The position numbers and the translations under genes were made by a program. Positions 24,701 to 34,234 of a stretch of 64,000 nt of DNA are shown here, piece by piece. This DNA comes from Porites lobata. Lineage: Eukaryota; Cnidaria; Anthozoa; Scleractinia; Poritidae. The notes below the pieces were generated by a model. The model was not told the DNA's origin. It was given only the letters and a program-made list of their open reading frames with translations, and searched no databases. Where the stretch lies: the NCBI GenBank assembly GCA_942486035.1, contig CALNXK010000013.1, positions 1,278,501-1,342,500 on the forward strand, written 5' to 3'. The stretch's first letter is position 1. Each line of letters starts with the position of its first letter.

Positions 24701-27263
24701 GCCCATTCTGAAAACGCCTTATTTCCTTTTTTGCTGTGAGCCCGCGAACAGTGTGTGTATTTGTATGTGAAGGCGCCATATAACACTGCAACATACGTAT
24801 TTCAGCAAAATATTCACTATTTCCTCTTCTTAGATAGTCGCCAATTTTATGCCAAATTTCCGAATCACTCGGATCAAAAACATCCAACTCTTCTCTAATT
24901 GGCTTATCAATTTCGGTGTCCAAAAAATTTTTTTCGGCTTTTCGGGCCTCAGTTTGGTCTAAAAATAGTGGGGAGGAGGCCCTCCTTAGGATCCGCCTCT
25001 AATAACTTAAAGCTATTTTTCACATTTCAAATGACCTTTAGTCGCCGCGGGGCAACCGTTAGAGCGGCTCATCTGATCTGACTAGTTAAACTTTAGTTGG
25101 TTTAAACCCTGGCATAATATAAAACGATTATTTCTTCTTTATTCATCCCTCATAATTATTTCTTTCCCTGAAAGAATGCATCAAAGAACTCGAAAATACC
25201 TCGCACTAATGCCGAAGCAACTTCGGGATATTCGGATATCCCGAAGATTTAACTTTGGAACATTCCTGAACTGCAAGAATCCTTAACTTCGTGCTCCGCT
25301 GAAGTAATTAAGTTAAGGTTCTATAAGAATTTAAAAATGCATGAACTAAATAAATAAATTAAAATCTTCACGTTTCTTAAGATTATCAGGAAGAATATTG
25401 AAAAGGGCAGCCGTAGTGTCCTGGAAGGTTCCTTTTTCCAGAGGAACTTGTTAGGGTCAGGGTTAGAAAAGTTGTTGTTGTTGTAACGTACAACCCCATG
25501 AATGAAGTGTTAGCGAGTTGGGATCCCAATATTTTGAACTATTTATACAGATCAATCAATGCTTTTTAAATTTCCAACCAAAATTGTTTTCTTTCAGTTT
25601 TTTTATTCTACCTTAATGCGTGGTGTGAACATATGTATTATTTATGACGACAATAGACAATTTATATGTAACATAAAGTGAAGTACGTAAAAGTGACAAC
25701 CATGAAAGCGTTCACAACAGTCACGCAATGTGCTGTCCAGACAATGGCCGCTGTGTTTAAGTTGACCTCGTGCGGTGAACACGCTGTGTCGTATTTAAGG
25801 TGGCTGAACACAATTTTGGCAGTTTCCGATTATATGTCATTTGCCAAATCTTGGCAAGAGAAAGGTAGCTCACAAGCTGAAACTTGGCAAGTGAAAAATA
25901 TTCTGATGAAAGATTTTGACTGACAGGTAAAATTTGACATTTTCGTAGTTTCCATGGCAACATGAACGATTGAACACAACCTTAAAATTTCACTTTTGCT
26001 CAGTTTGCATAAAATTCGCTCATTAGATTTTCCTATAAACTTGTACACAGCTTACTATAATTAATCATTACCATTTGAAACGTATTTGACCAAATTTTAA
26101 CAGACAGGTTGTTAGATAATCAATGACATAATTGTACTGTAATTATTAAATGTGTCACAAAATTCGTCTGTTCAAATTCCATTTTAAAGTTCTAATTATT
26201 TGAAATACAATAAAAGTAAAAATTCCCAAATATCGCAAAATTTTAATGAGTAGATTTTGAGAAATGGTCGTCTGTGTACCATTGCTTTTTTCTCCGCCAT
26301 GTTTGTTTGTCTAATTTAAAGCACGCGCCGTCACGCGAGTTACCGCTGATCGCCCGCAAAACTGTGTTCAGCCACCTTAAGCCAATCACAATGCAGGAAG
26401 TCTCGCTGTCAATCAAAACATAGGGACTTGTCTTACTCTTTCACGAGTAGATTTCTTAATTTCTCGGGTGTTTCCATGGGAACGACCGGAGCTATAAAAT
26501 GGAAAGGGCTTTTTTTTCTTCCAAAGTGACTGTAAATAGGTTCTTACTTTTGTATTTATTGGGATATTTGTAATGCGAATTTGATTATTTTTAAAGAAAA
26601 TGTGCAATATAAGTATTAAATATTATTATTATTATTATTATTTCTCCTGGCACAAATGGCCAGAGGCCCTCTGGCGCCTTCAGCGCGTGCGCAAGATACA
26701 AGAGTCTGGGGTGTAAAATAGGTCAGCGTTCCAAACCAGAGGACAGAGCCCACGGCTGTCATGATTGCCTGAGACACGGTGAGACAAAGGAATCTGCATG
26801 CATTCGGTCAGTAAGGGGCTTCATCAACATAGTAGCTTCCTACTTGCTAGCTTTGGAGCAAAGTTGTAGTATACTTGACTTACGTAAAAACTTTAATAAT
26901 GAATTTAAGTGCGTTATTGCGGCTCGCTCAGTTCGTCACTGTAAAAGTATTCCAGTCCCAGCATATATAAGAAAGCCGAACGCACCCGTTAAAAGTCGTT
27001 TTCATGTAAATCCGTAATGCGTTCTAAGTGCTTTTTGCGAGTCATTTTCATTTCAACAGCAATACCTACCAAGCATATTACCTAACTTAAGAAGCTAACT
27101 AATGCACTTAATAGCTGATGCTTAGAGGTTCGTAAAAATGCCACCGTCTTCCTTACCAGGCATCTCTATTGTTGTCGTTGTTGTTGTAATGATATATATA
27201 TATCACGGGTGAAATATAGGTGAGAGACGAAAAACATATTGTTTTACTCTTCACTTGTGGTAC

Positions 27264-27311
<48 letters not shown>

Positions 27312-30300
27312 ACACAAATGAACTGAAACCAGAGAAAGAAAGAAATAAATTTATATATTTATATATAAAAATGAAATGACGAAATTCAAATTGATCATCA
27401 ACTAAAAAGTGCTCAGTGGGTTTACCAGAGCTTTGAATAGATATGTAGACTTGAACTAGGTCAAAAACATTTACTTGCTACTCATAGTTTCATGCTTCAT
27501 GAGAAGCAATCATCAGGCAACTGCCAAAAAGAAGCAATACATGGTGTTTTATAGTGATTTAGAGTGATTTTGAAAAAAACGGTAGCAATTCATAATAGGC
27601 TGGGTTGCATAGCAACGGTTAAACAATTTTCAGTAAACCGCTGAAAAAGAAAAAATAAAATACGTCTTACAGGCTTAAATAATCACGTTATTTAGAAGAA
27701 ATTTCTTTGCATTTCTGCAACTTGATACGGGTTCATTTCTGTTGTTCAGGGTCGCCATATTCGGTCTACAAATTATATATTACTTCTCCCACAGACATAA
27801 ATTACACTTCTTCGTTACATTTGAATAGGATCTTGCATGTCTAATACTCCGCCATCTAATTCGGTAGGCAGTTTTCTTGTCTTTCAAGCCCCATACATAC
27901 TTGCTTAGTGCAGTGGAATTTCTATAACGTTCATTTCTATTTTTTCTCTTTTTTCGCCTTCTTTTTTCTTCTGCTCAGGAACTGTTAAATGAGAAGCTGA
28001 TATCATGGAAAACCAGAAATGAAAAGTTAACAAGAGAATTCTGTAACAGCTTACTAATTCAGCTGAAAGAGAAACACCTTGATCCAGTCCTTCGACGACT
28101 GCAGGGGAAAGAAGCGGCCAAAATATCTTTCGATGAAATCATTGGTGGATACAATCAGATAAAGGAAGATTACCACAATTCTGCTATAGGTGCCAAAGAT
28201 GTTATTGCCGCAGTTTTCTATGAATTTCACCCGGTACGATTAAACGTTGAAATTGGTCCATTTTATTCGAATTGTGTAATGTGACCGGCTATTTGCTAAG
28301 TTAGATTAGTTCGTCAAAATTGAAACTGAAACAGACGTCTGTTAGTTTTTGACATCTAAGAAACCCCTCCTAGTAACAAATTAAGACGTTCGATTAAACT
28401 GCGAAGGTTGTTTTTCGTTTCAGTGAATTTTTGTGCGTTTTTGTTTGCTTGCAGGCCCTTTTGAAAGAACAGACACAATGCTTGAGTTTGCTAAGACAAC
28501 TCAAAGACTATGATGAGAAACTAACCCAGGAATTAGCAGCTAAGGCTTTTCAAGAACAGGAAAAGCAAAAGCTTCAGGTTTTATTTTTTCTCACGATGCT
28601 TTTGACTTTAGAAAACTTAATAAGCAAGGGTAATCTCTTTTCCTTTTCACGGTGGGTCAGCTGCATAAAAAAATGATCCCTTCAAAACTAGTTTTGCGGT
28701 TTTTATTTTTTTCGACCTAAAACTTTGCAGGATGACACAAGTCAGTATTTCCCAATCGCTTATTTTTGGATATCTATTTTAACGGATTTTTGCCGGGGAA
28801 TAAGGTTACAGGATTAATTTAATTAATTTTCGACTTTAGTAGTGGGTTAGGGATAAAATTAATCTTTTCTATGCGCAAGAAATCTCATTAACTTGCTGAG
28901 GAATACATTAACGTCAATGACGTTTCTAACCTTTTGTCTTTATCTCATAAATAAAGTGCGCAGGAATCTCATTAAGATAAGGTCGCGTGCTATTTTTAGT
29001 TGGTTTAACCGGTTTTACAGATTTTTAGTTATTTTTAGATGGATGATGTCATAGTTTATTTTAATTATGTGTGTCATGTCCTTCTGTGGGTATGATGTGA
29101 TTGTCTATTTTTTATTTGGTGAGTCAATATCCTTGTTTGGGTATGATAATGTCCAAGGTGTGTTTTGATTGGTGGACTCCTTTCAAAAGGGCAAAAAACG
29201 GGGTTAGGCGAATGCGAAATCGTGATGGTTTTTCGGGCAAAACATAAAAACGAGGTCGAAGCTCAGCGAAGCAAAAAACTGCCTGCTAAGCAAAAATGTC
29301 AATCTTTGTTTACTTGACTCTGTAGAAAGCATTGCACAGAGTATAAAAATTCTCTAGAAAGCAACTAAAAAGAGCAAATGACCTTATCTTAATGAGATTC
29401 CCGCGCATTTTATTCACGAGATAAAGACAAAAGGTTACGACGTCGTTGGCGTTAATATATTCCTGCGCAAATTAATGAGATTAATGCGCTTAGAAAAGGT
29501 TAGTTTCATCCCTATCCCACTACTGACTTTTGTCGCAACAAGTAATCAGCTTTGAATCCTACCAATGTTTGCGTGGTTTTCAATCAAAATAATTATAAAA
29601 TACGCCTGTCACCTAACCTTCTCCTAGTATCTTCTAATAACGCTCACGGGTTGTTATCTATGGCTGACGACTTTTTAAAAATGTTTATCTGTTAACAGGA
29701 AGAGCAAGAACGATTGCGTCAGGAGAATCTGGCAGTCAAGAAAGAGGTTACCCATATCTTGTTGGTACTAGAAATAACTTAATGTCGGCTCTGGTCGAAC
29801 AATGTACTTTTCTTGAGCCGAACTCAACGAATTGACGTTAGCTCATGTGAATAGCTCCGTTTTACCCAATTAATTCCGTGTTCTGGATCGACTGAGGCTT
29901 TCTTCAGTGCTGGATTACATAATGTTGTAAAAACATCTCAGCCTACGCAAATACAATCAGCCAAACGTGACTGGATGGAACGTCGCATTCCACATAGCCT
30001 ACTCCACAGCCGAATCTAAACTCTAATTTAGTTCGTGTGCGAAACACCGCCAAAAATCTTTGTTCTAAGCCCCCACCTGTGTACCAGGATTTGAGTACGC
30101 GCCATGATTGGCCTGTTAAAAGAAGCCATTGTCGATTTTCCAATCAAGATGAAAGGAAATTCGAAACGCACTTCCGGTATCCGTTGGGTCCGTTGGGGGC
30201 TCAGAACAAGGATCTCGGAGCTGCTTCGCAGACGTTACCAACCGTGGTTAAATAAGTCTCCGACGCAAGCTACATTCCTCATGAGCCGAACGTTTTCTAC

Positions 30301-31121
30301 GTTTCGCTAGCCGTTTGACTACGGGCTGTCCGTGATCATGAGCCAGACCATACACACGAATCGAGCGGAAGCTTAATGCTTATTCGTTTGTTTATTCATT
30401 GTAGATGGAAATGTTAGGCAGAAAACAGAGTGAAGAGAGACAGAAGCTTCGTGAACAGATGGATAACGAGCTTAGGCTGCAAAGGGAGCAAATGAACAAC
30501 ATGGTGGAAGCAAACATGAAGACTGCAAAACAGAACAGAGCGTTACTCGTACAGCAAAACCAGGATCTCCAAAATAAGTTCTTGGCAGTTCAAAAAGCAA
30601 ATGAAGACAACATGAAAATGATTGAAAAGCTGTCAGATTTAGTGGCTAAGCAAGATGAAGAGAAGTGCCGACTCAGTGAACAGATGGAACTGAACGCACA
30701 GAATGTCTCAGAACGTCAAGAAGAAATCCGAGCAGAAATGGAGAAGAGACACAAGAAAGAACAGGAAGAATTGCGTCATCAGATGGAAACTAAGATTCAG
30801 GATTTGACAGAGGAACACAAGGATTCCTTAGGAAAAAGAGAGCAAGACATTGAAAAGAAGATGGAGGCAAAGTATCTGCAACATCAAGATGACTTACGTC
30901 AAGAGCTAAATGAAAAGAGGGAAAGGGATATTGCGAAATTGAAAAATAAATACCAGGCTGCGGCAGATGCACGAATAACCCAGATGACATGTATGAAAAC
31001 GAGGATGGATGTCCTTGAAGGAGAACTTCAGGATCTTAAGAAACCAGGCTTTTTTAAGCGGCAATGGTCAAAATTAAAGGCGTTAGGGAGTGGTGTGAAG
31101 GATAAATGCTTGACAATGTGA
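12595..31121 (+). CDS. Guanylate-binding protein (GBP-like large GTPase), copy A, 5' incomplete
   Basis: Nine exons: 12595-12752, 13178-13350, 14429-14612, 15021-15285, 17305-17600, 27979-28233, 28455-28577, 29699-29746 and 30405-31121. All have AG/GT splice borders and phases that join one frame. The GTPase domain shows G1 GPYRKGKS, a switch-I Thr in PETMGIW, G3 DSEG and a G4-like LLRD (GBP family TLRD). Helical exons follow, then a 238-codon coiled-coil exon ending CLTM, a CaaX box predicting prenylation and membrane association. GBPs hydrolyse GTP and assemble on pathogen or vacuole membranes (family knowledge). The first exon starts in phase 1, so an upstream coding exon is required, but nothing resembling copy B's first three exons is visible in the preceding 12 kb. 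No disabling lesion is seen. AATAAA lies at 31263. Confidence 0.88.
16480..17110. repeat. Degenerate minisatellite TTGGCGAATTTTCGCCAAATTCGCC in GBP-A intron
   Basis: Many imperfect copies of TTCGCCATTTTCGCCAAAAT and of CTCAAAGG...CCTTTGCCATCTC, with a longer period near 150-180 bases. They lie in the intron between 15285 and 17305. The open frame starting near 16084 runs into these repeats and is not supported as a gene. Confidence 0.7.
17165..17203 (+). mobile_element. tRNA-like 5' half (SINE head or tRNA relic)
   Basis: CTAGCTCAATTGGTAAGAGC matches a tRNA D-arm/A-box, followed by GCTGCACAG as the start of an anticodon arm. The sequence then diverges with no T-arm, so this is a fragment and not a tRNA gene. 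Confidence 0.6.
17790..17960. repeat. Fragment related to the 58193-59424 element
   Basis: Shares GCCGCCAAACATTTGAAGTTT, TGTTTTTGATC and CGCTCAT, in the same order, with the reverse complement of the right half of the element in GBP copy B's ninth intron. The remainder of this intron up to about 19170 shows no gene. Confidence 0.55.
19172..19545 (-). pseudogene. Coding relic with a hydrophobic segment, cut by the Polinton insertion (distal part)
   Basis: Reverse-strand open frame of about 124 codons. It has an acidic, Gln/Glu-rich middle and then a hydrophobic stretch (IGIIILASSFFVFFW) like a transmembrane helix, followed by Cys-rich residues. The frame stays open up to the left edge of the 19552-24595 element and continues in the same frame at 24653-24596 once the element and one target duplication are discounted. 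No family is recognised. It could be an exon or processed relic of a gene on the opposite strand of the GBP intron. Confidence 0.4.
19552..20409. repeat. Left terminal inverted repeat of the Polinton-like element
   Basis: Contains subterminal GTCTTCCC(C)T units at 19589-19616 and five direct repeats of TTCCTCCATACTAAT at about 19681, 19708, 19745, 19779 and 19825. Its inner edge carries TTTATT (20403-20408), which is a polyadenylation signal for the reverse-strand gene. Confidence 0.9.
20430..20942 (-). CDS. Acidic, Ser-rich protein of the Polinton-like element (unknown function)
   Basis: Intact 170-residue frame starting with ATG at 20942. Residues ~17-55 are Asp/Glu/Ser/Gln-rich (ESSQESEQSSQSSQSSEEMD), typical of a disordered or phosphorylated region. 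Residues ~60-160 look helical and charged. A TATAAAAG box lies at 21005-21012 on this strand, about 65 bases upstream, and AATAAA sits 22 bases past the stop, at the inner edge of the inverted repeat. I do not recognise the family. By position it is the divergent partner of the ATPase gene. Unlike the ATPase, it has no internal stop. Confidence 0.7.
   Translation of the reverse strand: MFSNYNHFVQKGYGNFEDDDDHTESSQESEQSSQSSQSSEEMDSSGEEEEEHVDPWSRIQNEVCNRHEAQLEALINEYEQNGDSPEVARIKAENALLPVYRKELRKVFLEFLQWMHAMKKDPTFRKVMETRQHLKDTEGYDWLESTELAIDKRKFLLLLTPGTLSIHLLL
21005..21012 (-). promoter_or_regulatory. TATA box of the acidic-protein gene
   Basis: Reverse-strand TATAAAAG about 65 bases upstream of the ATG at 20942, at the edge of the minisatellite. 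Inferred from sequence and spacing only. Confidence 0.5.
21066..21427. repeat. 11-bp minisatellite (TGTACCCCTCC)n between divergent genes
   Basis: About 33 tandem units of 11 bases, with variants ending CTAC, CTCC or TTCC. The unit is not a multiple of three, so repetitive Pro/Tyr/Cys frames open in several phases, and none is credible as a gene. It lies in the divergent promoter region of the Polinton-like element. Confidence 0.92.
21464..21475 (+). promoter_or_regulatory. TATA-like element of the ATPase gene
   Basis: TATATATTAAAT about 40 bases upstream of the ATG at 21513, just after the minisatellite. Inferred only. Confidence 0.4.
21513..22883 (+). pseudogene. Viral-type packaging ATPase (A32/FtsK-HerA class), two in-frame stops
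   Basis: One frame of 457 codons from ATG at 21513 to TAG at 22881-22883, broken by TGA at 21531-21533 (codon 7) and at 22269-22271. Order: C2H2-like finger with Cys9, Cys12, His23 and His28; a basic patch PRKRRRP near residue 75; Walker A GPSQSGKT at 121-128; Walker B IIFDDLM near 196-202; then QNMFPKG, a conserved sensor-like segment; and a basic C-terminus. Such ATPases pump DNA into capsids in Polintons, virophages and poxviruses (family knowledge). Both stops could have arisen from CGA by C-to-T change. The first falls before the finger, so an undamaged product is not made from this ATG. AATAAA of the right inverted repeat follows 60 bases on. Confidence 0.85.
22941..24595. repeat. Right terminal inverted repeat, interrupted
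   Basis: Reverse complement of 19552-20409 with few differences. Its inner edge supplies AATAAA (22942-22947) to the forward-strand ATPase gene. It is split by the 23017-23811 insertion. Confidence 0.9.
23017..23811. mobile_element. TA-flanked element nested in the right inverted repeat
   Basis: Termini CACCTATTTCAATTAAGGTT and its reverse complement, TA on each side (23015-23016, 23812-23813), and no equivalent in the left arm. It is 795 bp with no recognisable transposase. It proves that the Polinton-like element was in place before this insertion. Confidence 0.85.
24596..24914 (-). pseudogene. Coding relic cut by the Polinton insertion (proximal part)
   Basis: Reverse-strand frame encoding a protein-like acidic stretch (for example DVFDPSDSEIWHKIGDYLRR), with one in-frame TGA at 24654-24656. 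After that it stays open into the insertion site and on into 19545-19172. The 5' side is truncated by the hAT-type MITE at 24915. No homologue is recognised. The long shared frame across the target site is the only argument that both pieces were one coding unit. Confidence 0.4.
24915..24999. mobile_element. hAT-type MITE, truncated copy 3
   Basis: Only the right half is present: GGTGTCC, the A/T block with TTCGG, and an end reading GATCCGCCTCT. The left half is missing. It truncates the reverse-strand coding relic that ends at about 24914. Confidence 0.8.
25000..27978. other. Remainder of GBP-A intron, no gene seen
   Basis: AT-rich sequence with (ATT)n near 26626 and a (TA)n tract at about 27250-27306. 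A stretch at 25047-25110 has weak A-box- and B-box-like motifs but cannot be called a SINE with confidence. No exon with splice sites was found. Confidence 0.5.
28838..29524. mobile_element. 687-bp AGTAGT...ACTACT element with 6-bp target duplication
   Basis: Inverted arms of about 170 bp (28838-29010, 29360-29524) begin AGTAGTGGG. A perfect duplication GACTTT lies at 28832-28837 and 29525-29530. It has no coding capacity. Like the large element at 19552, it starts AGTAGT, ends ACTACT and duplicates six bases, so it may be mobilised by the same machinery (inference). It sits in the intron between the 28455 and 29699 exons of GBP copy A. Confidence 0.82.
30405..31121 (+). CDS. GBP copy A terminal exon: coiled coil and CaaX
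   Basis: 238 codons, rich in Glu, Lys, Gln and Arg in heptad-like order. After this comes KKPGFFKRQWSKLKALG, a basic amphipathic stretch, and the terminus KDKCLTM. Cys-Leu-Thr-Met fits a farnesyl-type CaaX box. It is 28 codons longer than copy B's last exon, mostly in the coiled coil, while lacking copy B's Ala/Gly-rich tail. Confidence 0.9.
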   Translation: MEMLGRKQSEERQKLREQMDNELRLQREQMNNMVEANMKTAKQNRALLVQQNQDLQNKFLAVQKANEDNMKMIEKLSDLVAKQDEEKCRLSEQMELNAQNVSERQEEIRAEMEKRHKKEQEELRHQMETKIQDLTEEHKDSLGKREQDIEKKMEAKYLQHQDDLRQELNEKRERDIAKLKNKYQAAADARITQMTCMKTRMDVLEGELQDLKKPGFFKRQWSKLKALGSGVKDKCLTM

Positions 31122-31262
31122 CAAGCACCTTGGTACCACTTTTAAGGATCGTGGAAGAAACGTTTTTTTTACATCAACAGTTTTCGCTTGTTACTATGTG
31201 TTTGCTTTTATTGTTATTCAAATATTGTGTAAGATGACAGATATCAGCAAACTAGTGAGAAA

Positions 31263-31268
31263 AATAAA
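31263..31268 (+). terminator. Polyadenylation signal AATAAA of GBP copy A
   Basis: First canonical AATAAA downstream of the stop codon, about 140 bases away. Confidence 0.6.
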
Positions 31269-31369
31269 TTCTTAAGTAGACCTAACAAATTGTAGGTAAG
31301 GCAACCGCATAATAACTTCAAGTCATGAAAATATCGGTAATATGACTTGGGTGGAAAAAGTAATGATAA

Positions 31370-31396
31370 TAATTAATTAATTAATTAATTAATTTA
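31370..31396. repeat. (AATT)n microsatellite
   Basis: Tandem AATT downstream of GBP copy A. Sequence from 31400 to 31850 holds nothing identifiable. Confidence 0.85.
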
Positions 31397-31854
31397 CTAA
31401 CATTATTATTCATTCAAAATATTTCTTCTTTTTTGACTGGCTCAAATCCCTCGGCTAATCATTCATAACCACCTAGCGTTAACTATATTCGGAAGACGTT
31501 TGCGATATTTGAATAACGACGTCAATAAGTTTCGCACAAATGATAGATAAATAGACGCCAAAGAAGCTATACTGACAAGTCTGACAATCTTACGTTGTTT
31601 TGGTAGAGCAGTAGGCGTTTGGCGAACAAGAAATAGCCGAACTACTGCCTCTAGACATAGAAAGAAAAGCAAGAATACAATTATTGGATGGAGAACATGG
31701 CAAAACTAAACGTTCCTTTACATCATGAACTTGCCGTGAAACAGGCAAATGAAGACTGGAACTTAACATCGAACAGGGCTAGCATATTCAAGCTTGTCTT
31801 TAAACCAGGGATTTTTTGAAAAAATAATAAGACAATTATTAGATTTGCCTTTCG

Positions 31855-32330
31855 TATGGTCTGAAAAATTATGCAGATTTAGGAAGGTGTTAATCTACCT
31901 CAGTTTTCAGACGTGGTGGAGATTACCTTCCTTGATCTCCATAATTCTTCAAATCATTCTCAGCCCTATCCAATAATCGCAAAATAAGAAGGCTGAAGAA
32001 GGCTTTTGAAGCGTCAAAAAGCATGTAACTTTTACTGTTTAATTTAAGTTGATCATTTTTGGTAGGTGTACTTGCACATTTCAATTATATTATGCAGATC
32101 TCGGAGGATGTTAACTGCCTCAACCTACGCGGCCTTAGCGAATAAAACCCTCCTCGAATGTCCATAATTCTTCATATCATAATCAGCCAATAATTGCTAA
32201 ACAATAGTTAGCACTTTTCAAATCTGAAAAAGGCTTTTGGAGCGCTAAAGCATATAACTTTATTTTGTAGTTAAAGTTAAGGGCGATCATGTCTTGGAAA
32301 GTGTACTTGCCATCTCAATTAAATTGACAC
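31855..32330. repeat. Imperfect tandem duplication of about 235 bp
   Basis: Two consecutive blocks share the ordered landmarks TTATGCAGAT, TCCATAATTCTTCA, AATCAG, GGCTTTTG and GTGTACTTGC. It is noncoding. From 32331 to 32905 I see nothing else. Confidence 0.65.
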
Positions 32331-32905
32331 TTTAGGTACTTCACATTGAAAGTCACCTACTGATTATATGGTATTATACTTACTGATTGTATTGACACTA
32401 GATAACGCTACTATAGTAAGTAAAATTTTCATTATTGTTGTGCATTTAAATATTTTTACATTTTGAGTGTGAAAACTAGTTTGTCAATTTACTTAGCCGA
32501 TTAAAAGACTGGTTATTGGCAATGATGAAATTTATCTGTTAATTTTTGGAGCCTTACTGAAGACTTCCTGCATTCGCGTGTTTTTGAACTTGTGCTTCAT
32601 TTTGCCGTTTAGTTATCGTTTTATCAATTATTCACCGAACTGGATGTGAATAATTCTTTAATGTCCTCCAGTTTCATCGACACTAAGTAAATATTAAATT
32701 CTCCGGTTTTCACGCCCTTCGTATGCCTGGGTACCATCATGAACAAGACGTTGTCGGAGCGTACACTTAGCCGTCGTGGAATCACGCGTTTTTGAGGATT
32801 TTTTGTGTCAGGCACGTGTGACCGCCGCAATGTTGTTAGTTGTTAAGGGTTGGTTGAAATGGGCGAAAATGGAGACCTTCCAAACTACTAATTGCTTTAA
32901 CATTG

Positions 32906-33467
32906 TAGGGGTGATGAATGGTCTATCAAAATTTGTAACTGCTCGCAAATTTTTACCTTTGCTCTATTTGCTCGCAAAATTTAAACGAGTGCTCGCTTGC
33001 TCGTGCTCCCCAAATTTTTGCAGTTGCTCGCATGCTCGCTTGTCAGTAAAGCAAATGTAATTCTGTATGGTGCTTAATTCCTATAAATATGGCTATCAAG
33101 TTCAGTGGCAATGCACGCGATACATGACAACGATAAATAATAAATTAGCTAATCTAGCTGTATATGGTTACAAAGAGAAGATATTGTTACCTTGAGTTCT
33201 TCTGAGCTTCTCTACCGATCTACTCACTGGGCTTTAATTAGGCCGTGTTTTCAATAAAAACGGTTTGGAAGCTTTAAGATTCTTCCAGAAGAGGTTGTTC
33301 TTACACGAGGATCTTGCTCCTATATAAGAAGTGCTCGCTGCTCGCGAGTTGTAGTCTCTAAGTGCTTGCTGCTCGCAAAGCAAATTTTTTATCTCTGCTC
33401 GTGCTCGCAAAAAAATCGCAGTACTGGCAAGCTCGCGAATGCTCGCAAAGACCATTCGTCACCCTTC
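32906..33467. mobile_element. MITE rich in GCTCGC repeats
   Basis: Inverted termini GGGTGATGAATGGTCT / AGACCATTCGTCACCC with ACATTG on both sides (32900-32905, 33468-33473). The interior is dense in TGCTCGC motifs in both orientations. The superfamily is unclear; a 6-bp duplication is the best reading. Confidence 0.7.
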
Positions 33468-33942
33468 ACATTGCGAAACCGCTCACTTCTTCTCGTTCCA
33501 CTCTAAATCCACACATTCCACGTCATCCTTAACAGATCTCAGAACTCTCCGTACCTTGCTTTCCGAACGCTGCAAATACGTTCAACTCATCAATGTACAA
33601 TCGATCTGTTATATTCACACTGATCAGTTTTGACAACTTGTTCCCTCGGTTGCTTTGAGCTTCCAAGCTATAGGATTTAAACATAAGGTGAAGGGCCTTG
33701 GACAAAACGGATCGGCTTGCGACAATGCCCTCTTGAAAGTTATGATTTCTGACGTTTCCATCCGGTCCCTTGCTTCCTCTTAACCACAGTTCTAGTGTTC
33801 CACCTATTACTCAATTGCCGTAATGCCACGCCTAACCACCGTGGTAGTTGATGAAGCTCAAAACATCTCTCCTATTCATCTATCTGTCGTATCAAAGGCC
33901 TTTCTAACCACGATCCAGGCGATGCTGAGATCCCGCTTCCCC

Positions 33943-34004
<62 letters not shown>

Positions 34005-34142
34005 GCTACTGCTACTGCTACTGCTACTGCTACTGCTACTGCTACTGCTACTGCTACTGCTACTGCTACTGCTACTGCTACTGCTACTGCTACTGCTACT
34101 GCTACTGCTACTGCTACTACTACTACTACTACTACTACTACT
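33943..34142. repeat. Compound (CTA)n(CTGCTA)n(CTA)n microsatellite upstream of LINE
   Basis: 200 bases of CTA and CTG triplets abutting the 5' end of the LINE. The same composition recurs at the LINE 3' end. It produces a meaningless poly-Leu frame. Confidence 0.95.
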
Positions 34143-34234
34143 TGGTCACTGCTTTTTAAGGTGCGAGAAGTTTAGTCGTTTTCATGGAAGGATTGAATTA
34201 TACTGGTAAAAAGCTTATCAAAACGTAAATATAC

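Noticed and set aside
25047..25110. Possible tRNA-derived SINE
   Set aside because: Only weak A-box- and B-box-like matches; no arm pairs convincingly.
33823..34209. Open frame of about 128 codons, mostly Leu
   Set aside because: It is a translation of the CTA/CTG microsatellite, with no conserved segment.
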